Positions 49,201 through 61,130 of a stretch of 64,000 bases of DNA are shown here, one piece after another (the first letter of the stretch is position 1; every line of letters begins with the position of its first letter). The DNA comes from Corella eumyota. Its lineage: Eukaryota > Chordata > Ascidiacea > Phlebobranchia > Corellidae. The position numbers and the translations under genes are program-made. Under the pieces are notes generated by a model that saw only the letters and a list, made by a program, of their open reading frames with translations, was not told the origin of the DNA and made no database searches. The stretch is taken from the NCBI GenBank assembly GCA_963082875.1, contig OY720098.1:18476001-18540000 (forward strand). Direction: 5' to 3'.

Positions 49201-52000
49201 ACCATGGACTATCCGAAGAAAGCTTGCTGAAAAATCGAAAGACCCATAATACTCCTTATATATGTCGTAGGCTTTTTTATAATATTTATAGGCTAGCTTA
49301 CCAATGTTCAGTTGAAAATTTACATCCCCTAATAAAATTGCTATTTCGATAGTTTCAGGAGTTAAAAGAGTTTCCTGACACTTTTGAAATAAAATAACCA
49401 AAGGCTGAGACGTTAAACTTTCAATAGCGGAATCATTATAGGACAAAATTTTAATTAATTCTTTTAGCAAAAGTTGAATATCCGAATAACTAGTTGTCAT
49501 TTTAATCTGACACAAAATTTTATAATAAAGTAAGTTTGTGTAACTTTTTGTTTGTGTTAAATCGTGGTTATCACTCTGTTCAATAGCAAACTCAATACAT
49601 TTTAAGGACTCTTGTATATCTTCTGTTGCAAAGTAACATTTTGCCATCTGAAAATAAAGTTCAGCAAGTTTTTCTGGTGTACATAAATTATTTCTTTCAA
49701 GAAAAGCCTTATATTTAAAAAAACAATTTATTGCTAATTCGTATTTTTCAAATCGTCCAAGAATTTGACCTTTTTTTAAAAAATGTAATGTTGTTTTATC
49801 AACCACTGTACTTTTCATGCAAGATATTTGCCCTAATTCAGCTGCATGTAAAAGCCTTTTTTGAAAATCTATACCAGTAAGTATAAGTTTCACAAGAGCA
49901 GCAATACTTATTTCATCACTTGAAGATGTAGATCTTCTCCCTGATATTTTTTCAGTTTGTTTGTGGGCAATATAATACTGAAGCATTCTTGCATAATTTG
50001 ATATAGCCAATGCACATTCTAAATCATTAAGTAGAGACAGATCAATTATTTTACTTTTATGTAAGTTAATAAGTACAACAAAGGAAGAGTTTGCACAAGT
50101 TGATACAAAGCAGGAGAGCCTTGGTATTAAGATAGAAAGACCTCTGTACAAATCCTTTTTAACATCAATCTCTTTGCCAGTTTCTAATTTATCGTAACAA
50201 TATTTAGAAAGGTCATCTTTAATACTATCAAAAAGCGCCTTAAAATTATCTTTCTGATTCATATGACAAATTTTTTGCCAAATTTTTGTTATAAACTTTT
50301 CACCTAGAGCTTCATCTCCAGCAACATAGATAGATTGTTGTATTATTTCAGCAAGGTGATAACCTTCTTTTGCCTTTATGGAGCTGTCTAAGAAACCAAC
50401 CATTTTTTCAGGTGTTTTTATAAGCTCTGTTGACCATTGCTTCTTTAAAGTTGCCAAACGACCAAGAGGTGTTTTGGAAGCATGTGGAAGAAGCGCGTCA
50501 AAAGAAATTCCTCTGGGTGTATATATATCATAAAACCAATTATCCTTTTCATTGCCACTATCATTGTTATTAAGACTTTTTATAGCAACCGCTGGAAGAA
50601 TAGTTTCCCCTAAACTAATAACTAAAACATGAGAAAGAAGAGAAAAGTTACGAAAGTAATCTTTATTTACATTTTTTTCAATAACAATTAGGCTTTCAAA
50701 GTCAGAGTAAGGTGTTACTTCATACCTTGCCAATGAGCCTAGGCCCAATAAAGCAAACTTGCATGGTGGTGGACCTAAGACATCCAAAGCAATGTTACAC
50801 ACTTTTCTTATAAAACAAATGTAATGCTGTGTTGTATTTTTAAGATGAACTTGTACATTTTCGCAAAAACTGTGTTTCTTATAAGCACTAGGATTACCTA
50901 AGGGATTTAGACCTCTGAAAGGGTCGACAATTTGGTTAAAATCTTCTTCAAGAATTTCACGCATCAGCTGTAGATCTTTTATTAAAAGTTTACCTTGATC
51001 TTGTAAATTTATCTTTGATTTAGTATTTATAAACAAAAACAAACTTTTATACAATTCTTTAATTTCAAATAAAATGTTATTTTTCTCTGCATTTGGTGCT
51101 CGCTTGAGTGCTGCATAATATAGAGCTGCACTCTTGATAAAATCGAACCTTGCTTTTTTTGCTTTATGACCAATGAGTTCAAATTTTTTAAGATAAATAG
51201 TTGCCAATTGTCTTAGGATATTGTATGTTTGTGCAACATCCTTTTCTTTGCCTTCTTCATCACAGACTTTTCTAAGTTCGCCAGCCAAAATTTTTTCTTT
51301 TTCTAAAAATAATAGTTAAGTTACTCATAAAAATTTACAATTTTTGTTTTTTAAAATATTTGTTTTTTAATAGTTTTATCTCAAATATTGGTGTAAATAC
51401 CTCTAGCTTTATTGTAATATTAAACAAATATTATTTAAACTGCCAAAAGGCCTTATTTAACCACAATAAATAATGATTTCAAGAATGTTACAACAATTAC
51501 TACCAGGACTTTATTATAAAACAAATTGATTTAATATTTTAAATTTTGTTATGTTCTGTTGTTAAAATCGGTTTGCTAATAAAACACGTTAGAAATATGC
51601 ATAAACGCCTTAAGGTCGAATCTCTTCAAAGTCTATAACTTCAAAACCTTTCTTCCTTATGCCACACTTACAAAATCATATATTCTTGTAGTTCTTTATT
51701 TTTGAAGTTGAAACGTTTAATAAAAAGGTTTTGCGCACGTGGAATTTTAAATTGTTGAAAATACCCTAAGTTGATATCACTTAATATTTTTTTAGATTTT
51801 TGTGTTTACCGCGCCGGTCTAAAGTTATTTTTCCCATTTCAAATACTGTTAATCACAGCTTAAAGTAAGGTTTAATTCCAAACCAGTACACCACAATTTA
51901 GGTTTCTTTAAAAAAGTTTAACTTAAATAAAAAACATAAATAAATAAAAAAAACTTAACTTACCGTTGCACTTTTCCAAACTCAAAGTGAATGTAGACAT
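46202..52000 (-). CDS. Nucleotidyltransferase-motif plus TPR-like repeat protein
   Basis: Large uncharacterised protein, 1,454 aa. Near residues 201-215 it has GSLARYEVTPYSDFE, the GS...DxE core of polymerase-beta-type nucleotidyltransferases as seen in the DUF294 / PII-uridylyltransferase N-terminal group (GSxxRxExTPYSDxE). This site is preceded by a helical segment and followed by LGETILPAVAI, TPRGISFDALLPHASKTPLGR and other parts that recall this group. The remaining ~900 residues are alpha-helical repeats with TPR features (for example YNEAITYYKKYLNYLEANSK, CFTDALGAFTVAKD). No signal peptide or membrane segment. Exons: 51964-52000, 47395-51302, 47069-47259, 46683-46807, 46202-46305; phases agree. 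The 3.9-kb second exon holds nearly everything. I know of similar NTase-TPR proteins in marine invertebrates but no settled function. Confidence 0.85.
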
Positions 52001-53454
52001 TGCCTTAAACAATTGTTGCAACCAACGTATTAAAACAAAATTTTAAGTACATTTTTAATCGCAGTTACAAAAACTTTTTTGTAATTCATCTAAAGAATTA
52101 AGTTATTTTAAATTAAGTTTTGAACATGACATGGCCCTGGTAACTGGGCTGCTTAACATTAGCAACTACGACCCAAACTTTGCAGATAAAGCTAGGTATG
52201 TGCCCTTTACAAGCATTCTTGTTGCTTGTAATGTTTTATCACTTTTTTATATTCGCAGATGTTTTTTATGACTACATTTAAACACAATAGCAGTAAAAGA
52301 AATATGTCATGAGAAGTAATATAAAAGATGTCCTAATTTAATATAAACCATCGTATATATAAGTTACATTTTATATTGGCATACATTTTGTTTAACCAAT
52401 ATAAAACTTTAATAAAAACTATAAAACTTTTAATTAAAAAAGTGATAAATTTTTGCGAGTTTTTACTATCAATTCACCTTTAAAGTTAGCTAATAAAGAA
52501 ATATGTAGTTGTTTGGTAAATGTTTTTTTTTCCAGTGAACGTATGCATGTTTGGTAAGTGTTTTTTTTCAGTAAATGTATGCATAATATCTTAAATAAAT
52601 AACCACCTCTCTGTTAGGTGTAATTCAAACAAAAAAAGAACAAAATTTTTGTCTACTTTGCCCAGCGGCGCTTTAAAATAACACGTTTTTAAAACAACTT
52701 TAAAAAATCTCCAAAAATAAATTAAGCAATGGTTATTTTACTGCACAAAATACACTACAAACAAAACGTTTGCAAGTGCGTTTAGGTATACCAAACTGAT
52801 TCTGTAACAAGACACATTTCCAAGTAAAAATTAGGTGACTAAACCTACTTAGTTCATTTAATATACGCAATTTTTGATATGTATAAGCGACCCTTTTATT
52901 GAAACGAACCTTGTATTAAAACACATCTTTATATTACATGACGAAGCAATAATTTACAAGCTTATTGATGATGCGAGGCGATATATAAGTTTCATGATGA
53001 TAAAGTAAAAAGATTCGGAAAAAGGGACAAAATTAAAAACCTGAATAATACCACTTTTAAAATAAGTTTTGATAAAAATTTCGCGTTTTCAAATGTACAT
53101 AAACCCAAAAGTGAAAGCATTTGATTATTTTTTTCTTGGTTGTTTAAATAAAACACGACATAAAATGAAAATGAAGCTAAGGTGTGGCTGGTATATGTAA
53201 TAGCTTGTATAAAAGCGTACAACAACGTGACGTCAAAACTCCGAGAACACGTAAAAAGCGGCTGCTGGAGTGGGGTAAAAGTTTAAAAAATTTAACCTAA
53301 ATACTTATGGACACAAGTGCAATATGTAGAAATTCTGTACAATCTTTAATTTTAATGAAACTTTTGTGTGGGATTTATATTATCAATAATAATAGAATGA
53401 ACCGACTATAGAGCAATTATGTAGCGGTTGTGAGTAGCCTAACGCAGCAAAGGC
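52001..53454. other. Spacer between NTase-TPR and ZP genes
   Basis: Contains a doubtful plus-strand mini-gene (52131-52630). Further right are a TATAAAAG at 53208-53215 and a TGACGTCA palindrome at 53228-53235 (about 20 bases apart) with no obvious gene downstream on the plus strand. Confidence 0.35.
52131..52630 (+). CDS. Doubtful small spliced gene
   Basis: An ATG at 52131, head to head with the NTase-TPR start, opens MALVTGLLNISNYDPNFADK and runs into a GTATGTG donor after 52195. A tttttttttccag acceptor and a GTAAGTG donor bracket an 18-base micro-exon at about 52536-52553, and a further ttttttttcag acceptor follows. The joined frame would end at a TAA near 52600 after about 38 residues. 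I do not recognise the peptide. The first exon may instead belong to a transcript whose other exons I missed. Confidence 0.25.
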
Positions 53455-56400
53455 TTAAGCGTCAAAGCCTTTATTTACCACCCCAGTTAAGTTGAACCCA
53501 GAGTTGGACGATCTACCACGAAGACGTAGAATAACGACAACCAAAGCAAGAATGATGCAGATAAGAGCAAGAGCGGCCAATACTGCGACAACAATGATGA
53601 TAGAAAGACTCCAAGTCACACTGCTAGCTGCGGGTTCAGTCGGTGCTGGTTTTGGCTTATTGTTATTGGCCGAAACTGTAAGTAAGTAAATTTTAAATTA
53701 TTTAAATAAGGTTCAACAGCGTACAGAAAACCCTTCTTAATAAAATAGTAAGTAATGATAATCTATGTATTAAAGTATTTGATAATATAAATTATTAACA
53801 AAGTTTTTATTTTTAAATTAATTAAAAGATGAAATTATGTTGTAGCGCCTACCACCTGCAATTCTTCAACAAACATTAATAAAATGCTGAAGACTAACAG
53901 AAGGAAACGCTATACAACACCACGAGAATTATCAATATACAACATGCAAACGATATATTAATTTGACATTTAAACCCTGCGTTATATATGTGGCTTATAA
54001 CATAAGCGTAACTTTAAGTTATACATTTAAATGTTTTTTTTCCTGTTATAACTTACGTTTTTCAGCGGCATTGGAGACTCGTTCAACGTAAACTGTCTTC
54101 GTTTCGTTTGACGGCACGACCTCGATCTGAAAGCGAGTGATTGGTCCAAACGAGATCACGTGCTTCTCGACAAAATCTGGGGGTCCCCACGAGTTTTCGC
54201 TTACCGAACCGGCAGCTCTTCTGCGCCTCTTAGCGTCACATTGCTGGAGAAAAAATAGAAATTTCACTTATAGTATTTTATGATTAAATTTACGATAAAC
54301 CGACTTAGTTAGATAGACAAAAAAATTTAAAACATTGTACAAGTATATATAAATATGCTACAAAAACACTTTTAAATCAAACAAAAATATTATATAAAAT
54401 AGATAAGTAACCTTGCCTAAGTTGAACTAACACCTACCGGTCGGCACTGTTCGTTAATGCAGAGTTGAAGGTCGCAGTGAAGCCAGACGTTGTTAAAACT
54501 TGGATCTTCGCCGACGAATTTAAAGACTGGGGCATTCCACAATCCTTGGTGAGAAATTCCATTCTCAGCAACCCGAATCAATCCGTCACCAGCACTTGCG
54601 ATAGCACAACTAAAACAAAAACCTCGTTAAAAAACTATCTTAAAAATCATTGTTAATAGTATAAGGTAGAAAAAACTGTTTTTAAAACATACAAATATAT
54701 ATAGTAGTTGTATTTAGATACAAGTTAACAAAAAATTGCGGGTCTAAATACCTTTTTATTCGTTCTAATTCGAAAAAACAACTCGTGGCTTAACAAACTG
54801 CTACTAAGAACTGTTAAACTGCTGCTATTTTTTCCTAAACTGAACTGCCACGTAGCAGATTTTTAATCTAAGACGCCTACGACAGCCCGCGGTTATAAAA
54901 CACAAGTAACTTAGTGAAGAAACAAGTCTGAAATCGCTTATTTCATTCCTCTTTGCGTTTTTCCCACTCCGATACAGGCGCAAGAAGAGTCGATTATGAG
55001 TAATGAAGGAAACAAAGGAAAGCGAAGACGCGAGGTATTCAGCGCTAGCCCTAAGGCTACTGATAATAATGTATGTGAGACCTGTCAATTAATTACCGAG
55101 GAAAAGCAATAAAAACATACAAACTCTGCGCTTAGTTTTGGCCGAGCTGGCAATTATCGGCGCGCTAACAGCCGAGGGCTAAAAACGCGCCATTTTTAAA
55201 CTCCTGGCCGAGCGCAAGAAAATTTTAACCGTGCTTTTCCGAGAAGTTTTCGCTATTTTCGTTTAAATAATTTAGCGCGCCTACGCCGTTGTAGCCCGAG
55301 GTTAAAAATTGTCTCCAATTTATACTTAATATGGAATTGTTGTTCATGTTTTTAGCACGAAATGTTATAACATATAAACCCATCTAACACAATCATATTA
55401 TAACGTCATAAATATTAAATTGGTTTTAAAGAAAATTACAACTTTAAGGTGCGCTGACATCTAAATTATGGTTTGTAAATTCGTTTGTGATTTTGTAAGA
55501 TATATTTAATACACACACATTTTAGTAGGCCTTATTCTTTAATTATAGGACATAATATACAAAATGTACAAGAATTAGCGCCAAAAATGGATATTATATA
55601 TCATATAAAAAACAATTAAGTATTTTTTTCGTTTAAAATTTTCTACCCGATCCAAAATTTAAAATGTAGAAGTCACGTGACATTTAAATTCTCACATACA
55701 TTAGTGAATTTATAAAAACTCAAAACCATTTTTTAGATAATAAATTAATTATTTATAAAGTTATATAATGGTTTTTTATTTAGTCACATTTTAACGACAT
55801 TTTAAAATAAAAAAACGCGCAAACACAGATGCTTATATTTTTATTCTTTTTTTGGTGTTTATTTTTTAAGATTTTCAACAAAATCTATAATCAGAGCAAA
55901 TCAAATCTACGTCATAATCCTTTTAGTATGACGTCATAATCAGTTTTGAATTGCCCAAAGGTGTAGGCGGGATTGTTTGTGTAATAATATATTAGAATGT
56001 CGCAACGGAAAAGAAAAAACACTAAAACCTATTGTTTTGAAATAGATATAAAATCCCGTGTTTGTTTTTGTTGTTAAGATAAAAAAATCGTTTCAAAATG
56101 TCATTGTATTTAATTTTAATATTAAAAGATTATTTTTTAGTTTAATCTTTAAGTGTTATATATAACGAGACCCAAATTTACCTATTGCGTTTATATAAAA
56201 AATATTTTTATATAATATTTATGATAATTAATTTAGAGAATTACAGAAAAAATTTTTATTTCTTAATATTTTGATGCTATTGTTTTAAAAAAGCTAATAT
56301 TTTTGGTAAAATGCTATAATTTGGTATAACTTATATAAATTAATAACCCAAATTTAACAAAATTTTACCAAACGAACCACATACTAATTTTATATGTTTT

Positions 56401-59400
56401 AATTTAGAAACTAATTTCCATATACCGATAAAATACACTTAAAAAATAAATAAATAGAAAATAATTTTTTTTTGCCGAAATCAGGTTTGATACTAAAATA
56501 ATAATCTCCTACAAAAATAAATATGAGATCTTTTACCCTGAAGCGTTCACGAAAACTTAACCAAATCTGTTCATTATAAAAGTTGTGAGCTATTTTGTTT
56601 TATTTTTATAAATTTCTGTGGTATATCTAAAACTATATTTCTAACTATAGCCAGTTAAAAAAAATTACTTTTCTAAAAACGTTAAACCCAAATATATATT
56701 TAAATAAAATTTCCACTTTCAATATATATCACTTAAACCTTGGAATTTCTATAGTTATTATGACATCACATTAACTAGAATGACGTCACTTACCCATCTT
56801 CGAGAAGGGGGTACTGGGGTGAAGCGTTGGGGTCATCCGAAACTGTACCCCAACAGTCTTGCATAAGAAGATAGATATCTTGACTTGCTTGTCCAAGTAA
56901 ATTAACACCTTCAAGATAAACAAGAATTTTATTTAAAAACTTGATTCAGAAACCTTTTAAATGGTGAAATAATATCCTTTTGCAACTTAAATAACTACTA
57001 CAATGTTTAAGGCTAACTGAAATATAAAAACATAATGTTTAAGTAAGTTTATATAAGGAATCCTTATGTTGTTTATTACAAAATAATCTTCCTCTACTAC
57101 GTACCAACATAGATGGTTGCATCTGCATCCAAAGTAGGAGGACTAGGATAGGCATCGGTGTAACTTGAGTCTGTGTACAAGGCCATGGCGGCTTGGAATT
57201 GTCCCTTACCGAATGCATCAGGAATTCGAATTGGTCTGAAAATATAAAATATTAACAGTTTATATCAGTAAAACTATATCACGTTTAATAATATTTAAAT
57301 TAACACAGATAATTTAAGATGTAAATAAATTTCAAAAACATTTCGCTTATGTGTTTAAATTTTATTGTAAATGATTTTATAAATTAATATTTATTTTAAA
57401 AAGGACTATTTCTACAACATCGTATTTTTGTGTTTGCCAATTGTATATAGTGTTAACCCTTACCAAATCAGTTCTGTTAAAGTTAAAGATTGTATTAAAA
57501 CAAAAATATTGGTGTAATTTTATATGTTAAGGAGTTTACCCGAAGATTATATATACTTTTACATAAGGTTAATTACAATATTTATTAGTGGCAAAAAAAT
57601 AAAGTCATTAATAAAAATATTTAATCTTTAAATTCAAAATGACGAAAAAGAGATTTTCTTATAAACTTCTTTTGCCTATTAACCTTTTAAACTTAAATAT
57701 CAGTTTACATGTTTAACAATATTTATAACATAAGCTCCTTAGATGCTGACATGATTTAGCTAAAAGGTAACATATAAATATGAAGGATTTCATGGCTAGT
57801 ACAAAATATCAAATATAACTTTTTTAACTATAGCATGGCCTTGGTAAGGCGGAATTTCTCATGCCTTTAGGCTATACACATTTCATCGTTTTAAATTTTT
57901 AATATTTGCGATTTTGTTCAAACTATATTGAAGAATAAATTTTACTCCATATCGCCACCTCGCGGGAGTTTATTTTTTTCGTAAAATTTAAAATAGAAAT
58001 TTTTTTTTGGAATTTTTTCCCTATATATTACCATTTATATTAATAGCTTGAATTTAAAACACCCTTATTTTAAAACAAAATTAAATATTTAACTATTAAC
58101 AAAAAAATGTACGTTAGTTTAGATTTTTAAATATTTAAAAAAAATATATTTTTTAAAGAAATTGCCTCCGCCGGGATTCGAACCCTGAAATTAAAACTCA
58201 CATGATTGTGATGTTTGGAATAAACATAGTGCTGACATTCAGGTCGATCCTGTAAGTACAAGATATAAGAGCGCTCAGTACTTTGTTGTTTGCTAACGAT
58301 CCAATCACTACGCCATAAGGATAAGCTGGTCCAGTTTCAACAGTTGAAATCGAGTTGGAGAATTCAACATGAGTGTCGTTAGACTGAAAATAAAATAATT
58401 TTTTGTGTTAAAAATTTGTAAACATTTTTGTTTAGTTTATTAATCTAAAAAAAGTATATATAATTTTAGTATTATAAGTTTATTTTTATCGTTTAAGTTT
58501 TGGCAAAGTAAATTTTGTGGTTACATTTTAGCGCTTAAATTTGGCCTGGATAAATTAAATATTAATCTACCGCCAGATGGTGTACAAGAGTAGTTAACTA
58601 TTTTTTACAATTTATTAAAACTTCGTCATTATGAATTGGTTAAAACTTTAAAATTGCGAATTTAATAAAATAAATTAATTAACTAAAACATCGTTGGGCA
58701 ATTTAATATTAATTTCAAAAGTTTACCTAATAATAAGATGACTTTCCTGTTTAAATGTTATCTTGAAAAAGGTAAATTATTTATTCGATTTTTCGGCCGC
58801 CAAAAATAAATATAAATATTTAATAGAATACGAAAAGGTTAAACAACATATTGCAAAAAAGTAATTTATTATATTAAACGCCCTACTTTATTATCTTATT
58901 TGCATTTAAAACTAGAGTATCAAACAAAAAAGAAATATGAAAATACTTCAGTTCCTTCATTAATTTTACCATGTTATAATATATTTTAAAACCATGTCTT
59001 AAATTATTACAAACCCTATTTTAAAAGTAAATATTTTTGTATATTTTAATAAAACTGGTTTATGCCATTTTCATATTTACACTATAACATAAACTTTGGT
59101 TATATTCTTCGTGTTAAGTTAAATTGATATCGATAATGGTTTAAAAAATGGAATATTTGTAATAAAAATTTAAGTCAGCTGTCTTAATTCCGGTCAAACG
59201 CATTAAAAGCAACCACAACCAACAATTAATTTAATACCACTGTATTAAACTGGACAACATATTATTATGTAACTTTTGACCATTTGAAATAAAAACACTT
59301 GTGGTCATTTGCTAAAATGACCTTAACAAAAGTGGTTACCAGTTTTATTAATATGACGTCATAATTAAAATGGCATTGAGAATTGATTTTGTGACGTCAT

Positions 59401-61130
59401 AACTGTGCTACCCTAACACTTGCACCACCGCAAGTAGTTTCTGCGATGACGCAAACCTCCCCAACAACATTTTAATGGTGATGCTGACGTCGTAGATAGA
59501 AATCTTTTCCGGATTAGAATTTAATTTTAAACGATTTGTTTATTAGAGTTTGGTTGTTTTTTTGTTTTTCAGGTAATTTTGGTGATGCAATTTTCAAGAA
59601 ATTTTTTTGAGGAACAAAAATAGCTTAAACTGTTTTCAAATTCTTTTCGGTTTCGCTTTAAACAACAACTTGTTATTTTAAATTTAAAAGAGTTTCATGT
59701 ACTTAGAATAAGTAAGATTTGAACTAAAAAAAATTAATTACAATGTAGTAAATTAAACCTTATTCTTAATTGCGGTTGTCAGGTTTAAAAAATTGCACAT
59801 TTAATTAGTTGCTTTTAGCGGGAATTGAACCATAGAAATTTAACTTTCAATGTAGTATTAAACCTTATTCTAAATTGTGGTTGTTAAGTTTAAAAAATTA
59901 CACATTTGATTAGTTGCTCTTAGCGGGAATTAAACCATGGAAATTTAACTTTCAATGTAGTATTAAACCTTATTCTAAATTGTGGTTGTCAAAAACTACA
60001 CATTTAATTGGTCTTAGCGGGATTCGAACTCAAAAATACAACTTACCATAAAATAAATTAACCATACCGTATTCTAAATTGCAGTTGATAAATATAGAAG
60101 TTAGACACAATTAATGAGTCGCCAAGTTGCTCTTAGTGAGATTCGAACGCGAAGGTACAACTTACGATATAATGGGTCCCACATGATGAGAACGGGCTGA
60201 TTGTTTTGATAAAAAATTCGTCGTCCTCCTCATCAAAAACACAATCTTTGTCGTTCAAATGAACATCACCAATCTCATATCCCGCCGTCCTGACGACTTC
60301 TTTTTGGATCTTTGCTGTTATCGCATCTTGAAGGCACACGACCTGGACTACATCTGTGAAAATTTAGAAAAAAAATTTAATTTTTTTTTGTTTAACATCA
60401 AAAAAATTTTTGGAAAAATAAATAACAAATACTTTTTAAAAAATTTTTGCAAATTTTAACACTTTGCCAGTTATTTTTAAATCTTAAAGAAGACTTGAAA
60501 AATGTTAGTACGAAACTGAGTAATGTCAAAAAACTAATAAATGTTTGTCGAAAAATGAAAAAAAAAAAATCTTTTAAAAAAATTTGGCAACTTTGAACCT
60601 ATTGCAAATTAATTTAAAATCTGTAAAAAGTTTTGTAAAATATTTTCACTGACAAGTTATAATTAAACAAAAGATCGTAAAACATATTTCCGACTTGCGG
60701 TAATAAAAGTGGAAAATCCTGGCTAAATAATTGTGGTTGTCACCTTATATTTATCATTTCTTACATCACTATACAGAGATTAACATAACCACTAATAACT
60801 AGTTTAAAGTCAAGGTCATGGCTTAAAATAAACTGTTTAAATAATTTGCTTCAATTTTAATTGCACATATATGCTATAGTCTTGATCCAAGCGTTAAAAA
60901 TAATTACAAATGAATAAATTCAAAAAATTAAACAAAATTTTTTTTATAAACGATATTTTTTTAAATTTTGAAATAGAATTTATTTTTATTATGTAAAAGT
61001 TAAAATATTTTTTGACAAAAAATGTGCAAAAAAATGATGTAAAAAAATTACTGAAAATCAAAAGTTTGTCCTTACCTTGAGCAATTGCTGATGAGATTAA
61101 AAAACCGAGGACGAAAATTAAACCCTTCAT
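53455..61130 (-). CDS. Zona pellucida (ZP) domain type I membrane protein
   Basis: Cell-surface or extracellular-coat protein of 416 aa. A signal peptide (MKGLIFVLGFLISSAIAQ) is followed directly by a ZP domain, about residues 19-283, with ten cysteines, beginning VVCLQDAITAKIQKE and including ZP-typical PAYPYGVV, QDCWGTVS, QYPLLEDGC, NNVWLHCDLQLC and EQCRP. A furin-type site AKRRRRAAG (about 285-293) comes next, where ZP proteins are cut before polymerising. A hydrophobic helix (about 366-390, SIIIVVAVLAALALICIIL) precedes a short basic tail. Exons: 61076-61130, 60166-60353, 58202-58383, 57105-57235, 56794-56908, 54438-54609, 54057-54243, 53455-53675; phases agree. No EGF, CUB or vWD module accompanies it. 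It could be a vitelline-coat or epidermal protein; the sequence does not say. Confidence 0.9.
54860..55310. repeat. GC-rich island with direct repeats in a ZP-gene intron
   Basis: Flanking words CGCCTACGACAGCCCGCGGTTA (left, at about 54870) and CGCCTACG...TAGCCCGAGGTTA (right, at about 55280) are direct repeats. Between them lie GGCGCGCTAACAGCCGAGGG and GGCCGAGCGCAAG, far richer in GC than the surrounding intron. No coding frame is supported. It may be a mobile-element remnant or a regulatory island. Confidence 0.45.
57236..58201. other. ZP-gene intron 3 with tRNA-like sequence next to the donor
   Basis: The minus strand just after the GTGAGTTTT donor reads GGTTCGAATCCCGG followed by CGGAGGCAA (58155-58180), which looks like a tRNA T-arm and acceptor stem. 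No D-arm, anticodon arm or complementary 5' acceptor is found upstream within 80 bases, since that would be exon 3. The rest of the intron is AT-rich and featureless. Confidence 0.4.
59742..60165 (-). repeat. Tandem array of about four 105-bp units with B-box-like core
   Basis: Units at about 59742-59849, 59850-59955, 59956-60046 and 60047-60165 share ATTAAACC..TATTCTAAATTG, GTTGT, ACACATTTAATTAG, GTTGCTCTTAGCGGGA and a TTCGAA core. Copies 1 and 2 are the most alike; copy 4, next to the exon 2 donor, is the most diverged. On the minus strand each unit has GTTCGAATC-like sequence resembling a pol III B-box. Confidence 0.7.

Noticed and set aside
58143-58200. A tRNA gene on the minus strand
   Set aside because: Only a T-arm and 3' acceptor-like sequence is present; the 5' half would have to be the coding exon.
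60894-61130. 78-codon hydrophobic protein
   Set aside because: Only the first 18 codons are real (ZP signal peptide exon); the rest is read-through into the intron past the GTAAGG donor.
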